From Isochrysis galbana (Eukaryota > Haptophyta > Isochrysidales > Isochrysidaceae): 64,000 nt of DNA. This document shows, piece by piece, positions 1 to 8,601 of the stretch. The notes under the pieces are model-generated. The model saw nothing but the letters and a program-made list of their open reading frames with translations. It did no database searches and was not told the origin of the DNA. The position numbers were made by a program, and so were the translations under genes. How positions within the stretch are numbered: position 1 is the first letter of the stretch; the number at the start of each line of letters is the position of its first letter. The stretch lies in assembly GCA_018136815.1 (NCBI GenBank), contig CM030931.1:3277801-3341800 (forward strand), read 5' to 3'.

Positions 1-472
1 TCATCGGCGAGAAGACCAAATCATCGAAGGCTTTGGTGTCCTGGCCATCGTAGGGGGTGCTATCACCGCGCAGCGTGCCCTCGCCCAAGCGACTGAGCGA
101 CGTGAAGGTACCCAGTGATCCGTTTAAGTCGCGAGTGGGACAAGCTGAGAAGAGAAGCGCCGCGTTGGGAAAGCTGATCTCGCCCGCTTCGATCCGCGAT
201 GCGAGCGCCTCCGCCTTTGCGTCTGCATCATCGCTTCGAAGGAAGAGGATGTGCCTTGCGCGCACAAATCCGGCAGGCACGAAGTCGTCATCCTCGTACG
301 CTGCCTTCACGCCTTTCATCGTATCCTTCACCTTTCCGGCCGCTGACTGGACTTCGTCCATCAGCCCCATCCGGACGGGAGGAGAGCACAGCGCCGAGGT
401 TGTATGAAGAGGAGAGGGGTGGAGGGCGAGGCCACTGGGCAGTGCAAGCGTGAGACTAAGCAGCAGAAGCAT
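1..472 (-). CDS. Parvulin-type peptidyl-prolyl isomerase with signal peptide (3' end outside window)
   Basis: Translating the minus strand from the ATG at 472 gives one open frame to the window edge. It starts with a hydrophobic signal-like stretch (MLLLLSLTLALPSGLA), then a short linker, then a parvulin/PpiC core: ARHILFL near residue 80, a helix with A-S-R-I-E-A-G, SFPNAALLFSACPTRDLNGSLG and, near the edge, KAFDDLVFSP. The order ARHIL, then S.CP....GSLG.F, then FDDLVF is that of the rotamase fold. Parvulins catalyse cis-trans isomerisation of prolyl bonds. The signal peptide sends this one to the secretory route, or to a complex plastid if the Ser/Pro-rich linker acts as a transit peptide; this last point is inference. 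The usual G-G-D-L-G is N-G-S-L-G here. No intron is visible in the 157 codons seen. Confidence 0.85.
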   Translation of the reverse strand, partial: MLLLLSLTLALPSGLALHPSPLHTTSALCSPPVRMGLMDEVQSAAGKVKDTMKGVKAAYEDDDFVPAGFVRARHILFLRSDDADAKAEALASRIEAGEISFPNAALLFSACPTRDLNGSLGTFTSLSRLGEGTLRGDSTPYDGQDTKAFDDLVFSPM

Positions 473-1813
473 GGCGTCGGGGGTGGGAGTGTGGGTGCGG
501 GGTCTCTCTCTCTCTCTCGTTCTGTCGGAGCGACGGCCTGCCGCGCTCGTGCCGGACGCGCCGCCCGCCTCCTCCCCTTCCACGTCGGTGGCTCGCTCGA
601 TTCCCTCTTCCGCCGCTTCCCCTTATCTCTCTCTCAGGCCAAGTCTCCGCGACTCCGCGACCGACCGCCGATCGTGAATCCAGCCAGACCCTTAGTTTCG
701 AAAAGAGAGGACTTTTCACAAGGTTCTCGTACGGTTTGAGGAGTGTGAACGCCGCCGTCCGCTGCTTATCGCCCCTTGTTCACGTTTTCCGTGTGTACGC
801 TTCCTATGGGTATTTACCTGGAGCCTGGCGTGGCCTAGACTAGTTATGTTGTGCTAAGGCCATTTGCCGCTCCACCCTTAGAAACAAGGAGGCGAAAGGG
901 GATGGTGGCGGGAAAGCTTGAGCGCTCAGTGTGTGTGTGTGTGTTGGGGCGAGGCTGGCGGCGCGCGGCGGCGAGCGAGTGGCGAAAGGGGGGCGCCTCC
1001 CCCGCGGGCGGGCTAGGATCCTCTTATCCTCTTCTTTTCTCCGGTCTTCGGTCTTTGCGCGCGCCGCTGCTCCGTTGGCGTTCACTTGCGTAAACTAAAG
1101 TCCACTTTGCCTATGGTTGGAACAGCTCCTTCGACCCTCTTACCTTTTACAACCGCTGTGCAAAAAAAAGATTTCCGCTGGTACTCGGTTATTGAAAGTG
1201 AAAGAGCGATCTCGCTGCTGGGATTTGGGATGCCCACTCTCCCCTACACTGCGCAGGAATTGGAGGACTCCCTCTCCCTCCTCGCCCTGGCGCAGCACAT
1301 GTGGATTGCCGGGTGCAGGCGCAGGCAGCGCAGGCAGGCACGGCTGCGGGCTGCGTGGAGTGAGGCGGCGCCACGCGCTGCGCCCGCGCGCGATCGAGAC
1401 AGCTCTCTCCTTGTGTTCGCGGCAGCGCCGCTGGGCCCCGCCAGACACCAAGTACAAGTACACAGGGGCCATCCGCACGACCGCACGATCACGCCAATCG
1501 GCAGTCAGCAGTCAGCAGTCAAGCAGGCCGCGCGCTGAAACCTCGTGGACATCAACCATCCATCCGCTGAGCCCATTGATTGGACGTTTGACGTCTCCGA
1601 GTGCCGAGTGATGCCGTGATGCCCGGAGAGCCCAGCTTCGAACCGATGCCGGGCACGCTGGCACGCTGCGTGCCCGATTCGACGATCCATCCATATGGGG
1701 GCCCCCGCCAGACACCATATCCACAGGGCCCACCCGCGGGGACCCTGCGGAATCCTTGGACACCCAGGGGAGGTGGAAAATAGTGGTTAAAAAGAGTGAG
1801 TGACCGGGCTATT
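473..1813. other. Intergenic sequence, no supported gene
   Basis: This holds the upstream region of the parvulin gene, a short (GT)n run near 930, and several overlapping ORFs of mixed frame with no recognisable domain. The stretch around 1086-1540 stays open in two frames but is low in complexity (Arg/Ala/Ser) and resembles no family I know. Confidence 0.5.
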
Positions 1814-1832
1814 ATCTATTTTATGAGAGTGA

Positions 1833-2588
1833 CAACTAAGTTTATACTTGGTTGACCCATGGGGGGGCACGAGCCCCCCCCTCTCTCCACTCCTCCCCTG
1901 CCATGGGGGAGGAACCACTCATCCTCCTGGCACGCCTGATGGCTTGCCAGGAGGCCACTGCCCTACTGACCCACTCCCTTCCCCACAGGCTCGCCCCATT
2001 CGCCCATCCTGGCCCCTCGTGACCAGCCCATCGCTCCAACCCCCCCTCCCCCCCTGGTCGACAGGCAGACATGTGCAGATTGGGGGCCCCAGAGGCTCAG
2101 GAGCGCCAGCGAGGGAGAGGCAGGGGAGGCCAGGGCCCAGTCCCAGCCTCCTCTGCCCCCAGAGCTGGCCTCCAGGAGCCTCCAGGGGTCGCCAGGGGCA
2201 GCTGCAGGCCTGCCGCAGGCGCGCCATCGCGCGTGCCGCAGGAGAGGGGAGAGAGAGCGCGGAGAAGGGGGTGGGCGGAGCGAGAGCTCCGCTCACCGAA
2301 AAATAGGTAAGTCCCGCACCTGTTTACAGGATAAGTCGGGGCTGAGACCGCCGCCCACTCGGAGACACAGGAGGAAGGGGGGGAATGATCACCGGTCACC
2401 GGGGGGAGGCGCGGGCCACCGGACCATATCTAAGCCCTTCACCCCTATCCCCCTAGTAGTGCACGGGGGGAGTCGCCTTATGGCGGGGGGAGAAGGGCCG
2501 GGGAAGTGGGGGTGTAGGAAAGTTTCCTACGTGAGTAGAAAGTAGAGGGTCCACGGCCGCGTGTGCGGTGAGACTATTAAAAGGTTTA
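1833..2588 (+). mobile_element. Short non-autonomous retroposon (family R, copy 1) with 19-bp target-site duplication
   Basis: The segment is bounded by a perfect 19-bp direct repeat, ATCTATTTTATGAGAGTGA, at 1814-1832 and 2589-2607. It begins CAACTAAGTTTATACTTGG, followed at once by a GC hairpin (seven G, CACGAG, seven C). It ends with a small stem CCGC-GTGT-GCGG and the tail TGAGACTATTAAAAGG. The same body recurs at 11385-12133, about 22440-22881 (inverted) and 60819-61195; the same tail recurs at 26127-26262 and 46723-46990. A long TSD with one conserved end is the signature of target-primed reverse transcription. No long coding frame is conserved between copies, so it is probably non-autonomous. 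Confidence 0.8.
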
Positions 2589-2935
2589 ATCTATTTTATG
2601 AGAGTGAGTGTGAGTGCCATTACTTGTTCCTAGACAATCAACAATCGCATTGACAAATGCAACTTTGGCAATGACAATGTAGCTGTTTATGGTCTCCGGC
2701 TGGGGTTTATGATTATGATCTCCGGCTGAGGCTCGTTGAATGGGGGAGCGTCAGAGTCAGAGAGTGTCAGAGTTTTATTGTTGTGTTAGTATAACCTTAG
2801 TGCTGCGGGACCGTAGCCCATCGACGGCAACGGAGCCCCTACCCCCGCGATGGGGTTGTGCGCGGTTGGCGCATGGCTCGTCCGGTGTATGTGGCTAGGG
2901 ATGCTAGCCAACAAGATGTCCTACGACGCTGTCTG
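2589..2935 (+). repeat. Dispersed repeat with two inverted partial copies elsewhere in the window
   Basis: The first half (GAGTGAGTGTGAGTGCCATT ... two TCTCCGGCTG boxes) matches the reverse complement of about 38893-39045. The second half (GTTTTATTGTTGTGTTAGT ... GGTGTATGTGGCTAGG ... CAACAAGATGTCCTA) matches the reverse complement of about 42318-42478. The family R copy at 1833-2588 sits at its left end, and its TSD is made from the edge of this repeat. Confidence 0.65.
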
Positions 2936-3135
2936 TAAGTTCTAACTGACAGGGACTGGCAGGAAGGCGCTCGATCGCCTCCCCCTCTGGTATCTTCTTG
3001 CCCCCCCCCCTCCCCCTCCCTAACCCTCCCGCGCTCCAACCCGCCGGGCCACACTCGCTCCTCCCCTCCCTCTCCCCCCTCTCTCTCTTCCTCCAGCCGT
3101 CACATTCTCTCACGCGTGGGCGTTGGGCGCGCAGG

Positions 3136-6132
3136 ATGTGGGCGTGCGAAGAGGACGAGCTCGACGATCAGGCCTTCCTTGACGTCGACCTTGACCGGGT
3201 GCACGAGGAGTACTGCTCGCAGCGCAGCTCTCAGCCAAGTGACAGCACTCCCGCCACGCAGCGCTTCCCGTCCTCCTCCTCGCAGCCCGAGCTGGCGGCG
3301 AGCTCCGCGAACCCGAGCGTCAGTTCTGAAGGCGTCTTGCTTCTCAGCTCAGAGCGCGCTAAGCTCAGACCCATCGAAGAATGCCTACTGCCCTTTCAGC
3401 GAGAGGGTGTGCAGAAGGCCATAGGCTGGGGCGGCCGTGTGCTGCTTGGCGACGAGATGGGTCTCGGCAAGACAATTCAGTCAATCGCGATCGCACGGTA
3501 CTACCAAAACGAGTGGCCGTTGCTCGTCATCTGCCCCACTTCTCTCTCAGGCGTGTGGGCAGACGAGCTGGAGCGGTGGTGTCCAAATCTGCTGCCAGGC
3601 GACATCAATCTTGTCAAATCATTCCACAACAGTGCCCTCACGACGTCGCCCGTGACAATACTGACCTATGGCCTGGTCACCAACGGCAAGGAGAAGGAGC
3701 AGCTCGCTGCTAACATCAAGGAAGCCAACTTTAGCACCGTCATCGTCGATGAGGCCCATTATCTCAAGGGACGCGACACCGTCCGCTCAAAACTACTCTT
3801 GCCCATCCTGGCAGGTGCTCACCGTTGCATTATGCTCACCGGCACTCCAGCGTTGAATCGGCCGGTGGAGCTCTTTCCCCTGCTGACCACCCTTCGACCT
3901 GGCCAGGCCGAGTGGAAGACGTATACGGCCTTTGTCAATAGGTACTGTGCGGCCAAACCCACCTTTTACGGTCGGCGCCGTGGTTTGGATGTAAGCGGCT
4001 CGTCGAACGAGGCTGAACTATACGCATTGCTTTCGCGCTTGCTGATGGTACGCCGGCTCAAGGCGGACGTGCTCACGCAGCTGCCGCCCAAGCGCAGGCA
4101 GAGGGTGCTGGTGACGCTCTCTCCCCAGTCGAGCCGAACGCTCGACGCTCTCCGTAAAGAGGCCGATGCACTGCCTCAAGGCCAATCTTTCGAGCGACAG
4201 AATATTCTCTCCAAGATGGTAACGGAACTGGCGAGAGCAAAGGTGAATGCGACGGCCGAGTACGTGCTCGAACTTACTGCCTCGTGCGACCGGCTCCTCT
4301 TCTTTGCACACCATCTCTGCATGCTTGACGGGATTGAGGCGGCAGCGGCAGCGAAAGGCGTGCGAACTCTTCGCATCGACGGGGCAACACCGGCAAGCGA
4401 GCGGCAGGCCATTGTGCGAAAGTTTGAGAGCGCGCCTGGCGGGAAGCCGCTGGTGTTCATTCTTTCCGTACTTGCGGCGGGCCAGGGTCTGACACTGACG
4501 AGCGCAAGCACCGTTGTCTTCGGCGAGCTGCGATGGGTTCCCGGCGAGCTGTTGCAGGCGGAAGACCGCGCGCATCGCATTGGCCAGCTGAACGCAGTGA
4601 ATGTACACTACGTGTGCGCGAAGGGGACAGTCGATGAAGCGATGTGGCGCGTCTTGCAGCGAAAGGTTCGCACTCTCGGGGCCTCACTCAACGGGGTTTC
4701 GAGCAGTCTGCGTGCAGAAGCGTCGGCGTGGCACACCGCCGACTCTCGGCGAGCAGAAAGTGACACGACTGCACCATCCATCGGGCCCACCGAAAGCTGC
4801 GCGGAGGCGGAGCCCACGGATCAGGCGGCTGAGGGCGAGGTCATGGGGGTTGAGCAAGCACGGCATCTGCAAAATGTTGAGGCGAAGCGCGCCGCAGAGC
4901 GTGCGGCGTTTAAGCAGTTGTTTGCTCCTCGATCCTCAATGGCAGCACAAGAGCTGACGAACGGCAAGGCGAGCTCGAACCGAGAGGGCGACCCGCGGCT
5001 CCATGCAACTGGAACATCCAAGGAACCGATTAACCTTGATGATAACGTGACGAGTGCAGCAAGCGCCATCGTTTGTATGCTGGACGTCGAAAGTGAGGGT
5101 GCTCTTTGCGACCAGGGGGAGGCTGAGGCTTGGTTTGCCATTTCATCGCTAACAGGGCGCCTGCACGCCTTTGGCGATGGGCCCGCTCCACTCGAAGGCG
5201 GCCTAGGCGCGAATGCTGTTGTGCATGCTATAGTTGATGCTGACGAGGAAAATCTCCCGGCTGCTCTGCGCGAGCCTACTATGCTTCGTATGGCGCAAAT
5301 TTGGCTCGCACAGTGGGATCGTCTGTCATCTGGCCAGAAGGCAGCGCTTGTGGACAAGCCTCTCCAAAATCCCATGCGAGCTGCAGCAAATACTTCGAGA
5401 CGCAGCGGGAAGCGAAGCGGCGAACAAGGTGAAGCGCAGGCGGGCACTGACGGTTCAGGGACGAGTACTATGCGCCAGACGAGTGCGCGGCGGTGGGCCG
5501 AGGGGCGTCGTCCGCCAGGAAAGCCTGACGTGGACTACACTACGAGAGAGTGGAGGACCGAAGGCGCCCGGCAAAATCACACTTGGTGGCAGCACTTCTC
5601 GATGCACTCTGGCCTTCCGCACTGCCTTGTTTGTCTTCTGGAGCACGAAGCGCGCAGAAACTCGCCATTCTGCTCTGAAAAGTGCGCCGCCTCATACGGC
5701 GCGGCGGCGTCCCAAGCATATGGTAGGAGACAGATCTACGACCGCGACCACGGTGTGTGTGCGACATGTGGCTTTGACGCCCACGAGCTCTTCCGCGTCA
5801 TCAGCGCCTTGCCCACTAGCGCGGAGCGTATGCAGGTGCTCATGCAGACCCACTACTCAACCTCGAGCGACCGGGTGGCACGAATGCTCCGGTGTCCCAA
5901 AGAGGGAGATTTTTGGGAGGCGGATCACATCCTTCCTGTCGAAGAGGGCGGTGGCGAGTGCGATCTCCTCAATCTCCAGACTTTGTGTGTGCCTTGTCAT
6001 GCTGCCAAAACGCGAAAGCAGCAAGTAGAGAGCAAAGCGCGGAAACGGCAAAAGGCGGCTAGTGGTAGTGCAGATCTGCGCGGATTTTTCGGTCGCACTT
6101 CCCCTTCATCAACGGTTGATCTATCCCAATGA
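3136..6132 (+). CDS. ZRANB3: ZRANB3/SMARCAL1-like SNF2 annealing helicase with C-terminal HNH nuclease
   Basis: Single open frame of 998 codons; I take the ATG at 3136, because the frame upstream is C/T-rich and lacks an ATG. The SNF2 core is complete: motif I GDEMGLGKT (Lys about 112), motif II DEAH (about 205), motif III LTGTP, and motif VI QAEDRAHRIGQ (about 474-484). A long acidic and Ser-rich linker follows. The C-terminus has a small Cys cluster (CLVC ... FCSEKC), then an HNH nuclease with EADHILPVEEGGG (His about 931) and CVPCH. Helicase plus HNH is the ZRANB3 architecture: fork-remodelling annealing helicase and structure-specific nuclease acting at stalled forks. Near the end, SADLRGFF resembles a PCNA-binding PIP box without the leading Gln. 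I see no RanBP2-type zinc finger. No introns. Confidence 0.88.
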   Translation: MWACEEDELDDQAFLDVDLDRVHEEYCSQRSSQPSDSTPATQRFPSSSSQPELAASSANPSVSSEGVLLLSSERAKLRPIEECLLPFQREGVQKAIGWGGRVLLGDEMGLGKTIQSIAIARYYQNEWPLLVICPTSLSGVWADELERWCPNLLPGDINLVKSFHNSALTTSPVTILTYGLVTNGKEKEQLAANIKEANFSTVIVDEAHYLKGRDTVRSKLLLPILAGAHRCIMLTGTPALNRPVELFPLLTTLRPGQAEWKTYTAFVNRYCAAKPTFYGRRRGLDVSGSSNEAELYALLSRLLMVRRLKADVLTQLPPKRRQRVLVTLSPQSSRTLDALRKEADALPQGQSFERQNILSKMVTELARAKVNATAEYVLELTASCDRLLFFAHHLCMLDGIEAAAAAKGVRTLRIDGATPASERQAIVRKFESAPGGKPLVFILSVLAAGQGLTLTSASTVVFGELRWVPGELLQAEDRAHRIGQLNAVNVHYVCAKGTVDEAMWRVLQRKVRTLGASLNGVSSSLRAEASAWHTADSRRAESDTTAPSIGPTESCAEAEPTDQAAEGEVMGVEQARHLQNVEAKRAAERAAFKQLFAPRSSMAAQELTNGKASSNREGDPRLHATGTSKEPINLDDNVTSAASAIVCMLDVESEGALCDQGEAEAWFAISSLTGRLHAFGDGPAPLEGGLGANAVVHAIVDADEENLPAALREPTMLRMAQIWLAQWDRLSSGQKAALVDKPLQNPMRAAANTSRRSGKRSGEQGEAQAGTDGSGTSTMRQTSARRWAEGRRPPGKPDVDYTTREWRTEGARQNHTWWQHFSMHSGLPHCLVCLLEHEARRNSPFCSEKCAASYGAAASQAYGRRQIYDRDHGVCATCGFDAHELFRVISALPTSAERMQVLMQTHYSTSSDRVARMLRCPKEGDFWEADHILPVEEGGGECDLLNLQTLCVPCHAAKTRKQQVESKARKRQKAASGSADLRGFFGRTSPSSTVDLSQ

Positions 6133-7522
6133 GCGGGGAGGGGGAGGGGTGGGCTTGCACTCTTAGTCGCGGAGTGACGTGTCTGATATAGTGATCTTCC
6201 GACGACTAAAGGCAGGTCTCTAAGCTACTCCAAGCTAGACGAAGACGCACGGGGGTTCCAGAGAAGTATCATGCCTACGATCCACAACAAATCAAACCGC
6301 GATCGTGGCACGAGCTAGGCGGAATGGACAGGGGAGCGAGGCGATCCGAGGCATTCGGAAAAGCCGCAACCTCACTTGTCATTTGTCATTTGTGTGCCGC
6401 TGTTTTAAGCCATCGGATCGGAACTATCGTTAAAACGATAGGGTCATGGAGCGCGCCACTCTCCCCTCCTCTCTCCTCTCTCTCCGCCTGACCCGCCGCG
6501 CCGGCCGACCAAGTGATGGCCGACGCCTCGCACCCGCAGCACCTACATCTAGGGATAGGGACCACGCCCATCCAGGTTAGAGGTGGGGGCCGTAAAAGTC
6601 GGGTTCTTAGGATCGCTTTCTTCTGGCAAAAAAAATGCACGGATGCTGTCTTCCGGTGCCTTGTGACCATATTGGGATCGAACGAAAACTCGAACTCCAC
6701 GGGCACAAGTCCGACCGATCGCCGCCGCGCTCTCGCTGGAGTGCGGCGAAGGTCGAAGGTCGAAGGTCGAAGGTTGGCATGTCAGGCGGGTTGAGAGGGT
6801 GCAACTTGAGGTTCCCTTGTTTAATTTTTTATATCCATTTCACGGGGGGATTCGGCATTCGTAAGCAAAAATAACCAAACCTGAGGTTGCAGTCTCTCGG
6901 TCGCCATCGCTCTGCCTCGGATTCGAGCGGGGGGAGAGGAGGGGAAATCTTCCCCGGTCCCATGATGAAAAAATTTGGGCCTCCCGATCCGCCAGAGTTT
7001 TTTTTACCCAGCCTCCCCCGCCTCTATCCAGCTGGTCGCGAACCGCCCCTCCTCGCTACATGGTACATGGACATAGCCATAGGCCCACGCACAACCATGG
7101 TGGCGCCAATATATATGCCGGCCCAGCACGTACCCCTCGTTCGCGCTCGTCGCCCCTCGTACCTCCATCGCGTACGGAAGGCCGATGCCAAAGGGCGCAT
7201 TATTGTTTTTGTTGCTGTAGTTTGTTGTCGTAAGGACTAACTAAGGACCACCGTTTGCTCTTGCTCGTCCCACAACTCCCCCATTGCCTTCAGTTGAAAA
7301 AAAATCACACATACACGTATACATACACAACCGCACAGATGGCGGATGGCGGGGGCTGACGAGCGACCGCATCATCGACTCAAACTTGTTGGCATCCATG
7401 GCGCCGTCGATGGCGCGCATGTGAGGACCCATGGCCTTTGCATCATGCATTGATCATCAGCACTAATACACAGTGGACGTAGGCGCATCCCACACATCCA
7501 TGCCTAGGGAGACAAGGTGCTT
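6133..7522. other. Intergenic, repeat remnants
   Basis: No supported gene. It contains a hairpin-plus-ATGGAGCGCGCC module (6424-6530, listed separately), a short AAGGTCG tandem near 6747-6775, and short boxes shared with other intergenic sites: GTGCAACTTGAGGT near 6800 (also near 22152) and AACCTGAGGTTGCAGT near 6878 (also near 13102). Confidence 0.5.
6424..6530 (+). repeat. Hairpin + ATGGAGCGCGC module, copy 1
   Basis: An 8-bp stem with AA loop (CTATCGTTAAAACGATAG) is followed by GGTC and ATGGAGCGCGCC, a CT-rich stretch and GATGGCCGACG. The same layout recurs near 18120 (+) and 40060-40170 (-), diverged near 8405 (+), and with a different hairpin near 12896 (-) and at the 5' terminus of the retroelement ending at 60801 (-). 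That last copy shows the module is the 5' end of a retroelement family; here only the 5' part is recognisable. Confidence 0.6.
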
Positions 7523-8377
7523 TCACCATCCCCACGATTTATCAGCGACTAGCTGAGCCTCCTCATCGGTATGTCCACCTCTTCTGTCATTTGAGACCAA
7601 AACTGCAGCTCCTGAGCAAGCTAGTATTCCCCGCCATACAGGCGACTGCTCCGCCCGCAAAGATGGCATGGACGGTACAGTTTGGGTGGAGGTGCTGGAA
7701 AAGAGTGCTTCAAGTCGAGAAGTTTCATTCTTGGGTAGCTCAAGCATGCTGACGAGGACGCGGGCCAGTTCAGCATGCTTCTCCCGTGGTGCTCCTCCGT
7801 AGACCTGGGTTAAATACTGGACCAACCACACCTTGAGATAATCCATAGGCACACCATCGCGTGGTGTTGCACGACGTCCTCCGGATCTGCACGGAGTCAA
7901 CGAAATGTCCAATAGTATCTCTTGCGACAGACCTACTTCATTTTCGGAAAAAGTGTCCAGTACAGTGGCTGCTTCTCGCAGCCAAATGGGCGTGGCTGGG
8001 TCCCTCACATCATCAGAGGATGTAAGATGTGCTTGCTGGCAAGGCGAGGATGCTGCGGCAAGCTCGGTGTATGCGAGTTCGGGCCATGAGGATCCAATTC
8101 GTTCATGCCCAATGGCCTGCTCGCGTGCTGCAGCTCTAGCCTGCTCTTCCTGGAGCAATGTCCGCAGACGAGCCGTTTCGACGCGCTCTTGCCTCAAGGC
8201 TGAGCAAGCCTCGTCCAGGAGCGCCTGCAGGGTCTCGAGTTGCCCGAATCTCACGTGATCCAGATTCAATGCCGGACTTTCAGTGATGGGCTTCTCGCAG
8301 AAGGCACTCGGTGGGCTGGACTTCACGGGGTGGAGGGACGGAGCGGGCCTGTTGGTGCGATCGGACAGCGCCGCCAT
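7523..8377 (-). CDS. GRIP-domain (golgin-like) coiled-coil protein
   Basis: Single-exon frame of 284 residues from the ATG at 8377; the open frame reaches a little further upstream but without ATG. Residues about 45-95 form a short coiled coil (QLETLQALLDEACSALRQER..., LRTLLQEEQARAAAREQ). Around residues 180-225 the pattern DYLKVWLVQYL ... REKHAELARVLVSMLELPKNE matches the GRIP domain, with its conserved Tyr-Leu-Lys and C-terminal helix carrying a (V/I)xxxL(E/K)(L/F) step. GRIP domains bind ARL1-GTP and dock golgins on the trans-Golgi. Most golgins are far longer, so this is a short family member or a fragment. A diverged hairpin module lies directly upstream (about 8405-8540). The GRIP assignment is by pattern only. 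Confidence 0.55.
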   Translation of the reverse strand: MAALSDRTNRPAPSLHPVKSSPPSAFCEKPITESPALNLDHVRFGQLETLQALLDEACSALRQERVETARLRTLLQEEQARAAAREQAIGHERIGSSWPELAYTELAAASSPCQQAHLTSSDDVRDPATPIWLREAATVLDTFSENEVGLSQEILLDISLTPCRSGGRRATPRDGVPMDYLKVWLVQYLTQVYGGAPREKHAELARVLVSMLELPKNETSRLEALFSSTSTQTVPSMPSLRAEQSPVWRGILACSGAAVLVSNDRRGGHTDEEAQLVADKSWGW

Positions 8378-8601
8378 CGGCCTTCGGTTCAAACCTACTC
8401 ACACCGATAGAAAACTATCATTAAAACAACGGGGTCACGGAGTTCGGAGTTCGCGCCGCTCCCGCTCCCCTCTTCCTCTTCCCTCTTCCCTCTTCTCTCA
8501 TCTCTTGCCATTTTGCTATCCAGGCCGCCAGCGCGGGTGGTAACGGAGAGAGACCATTGCCTTGGCACCATCACGGTGACGAGGGCGGCCGAGAGCCGAG
8601 A

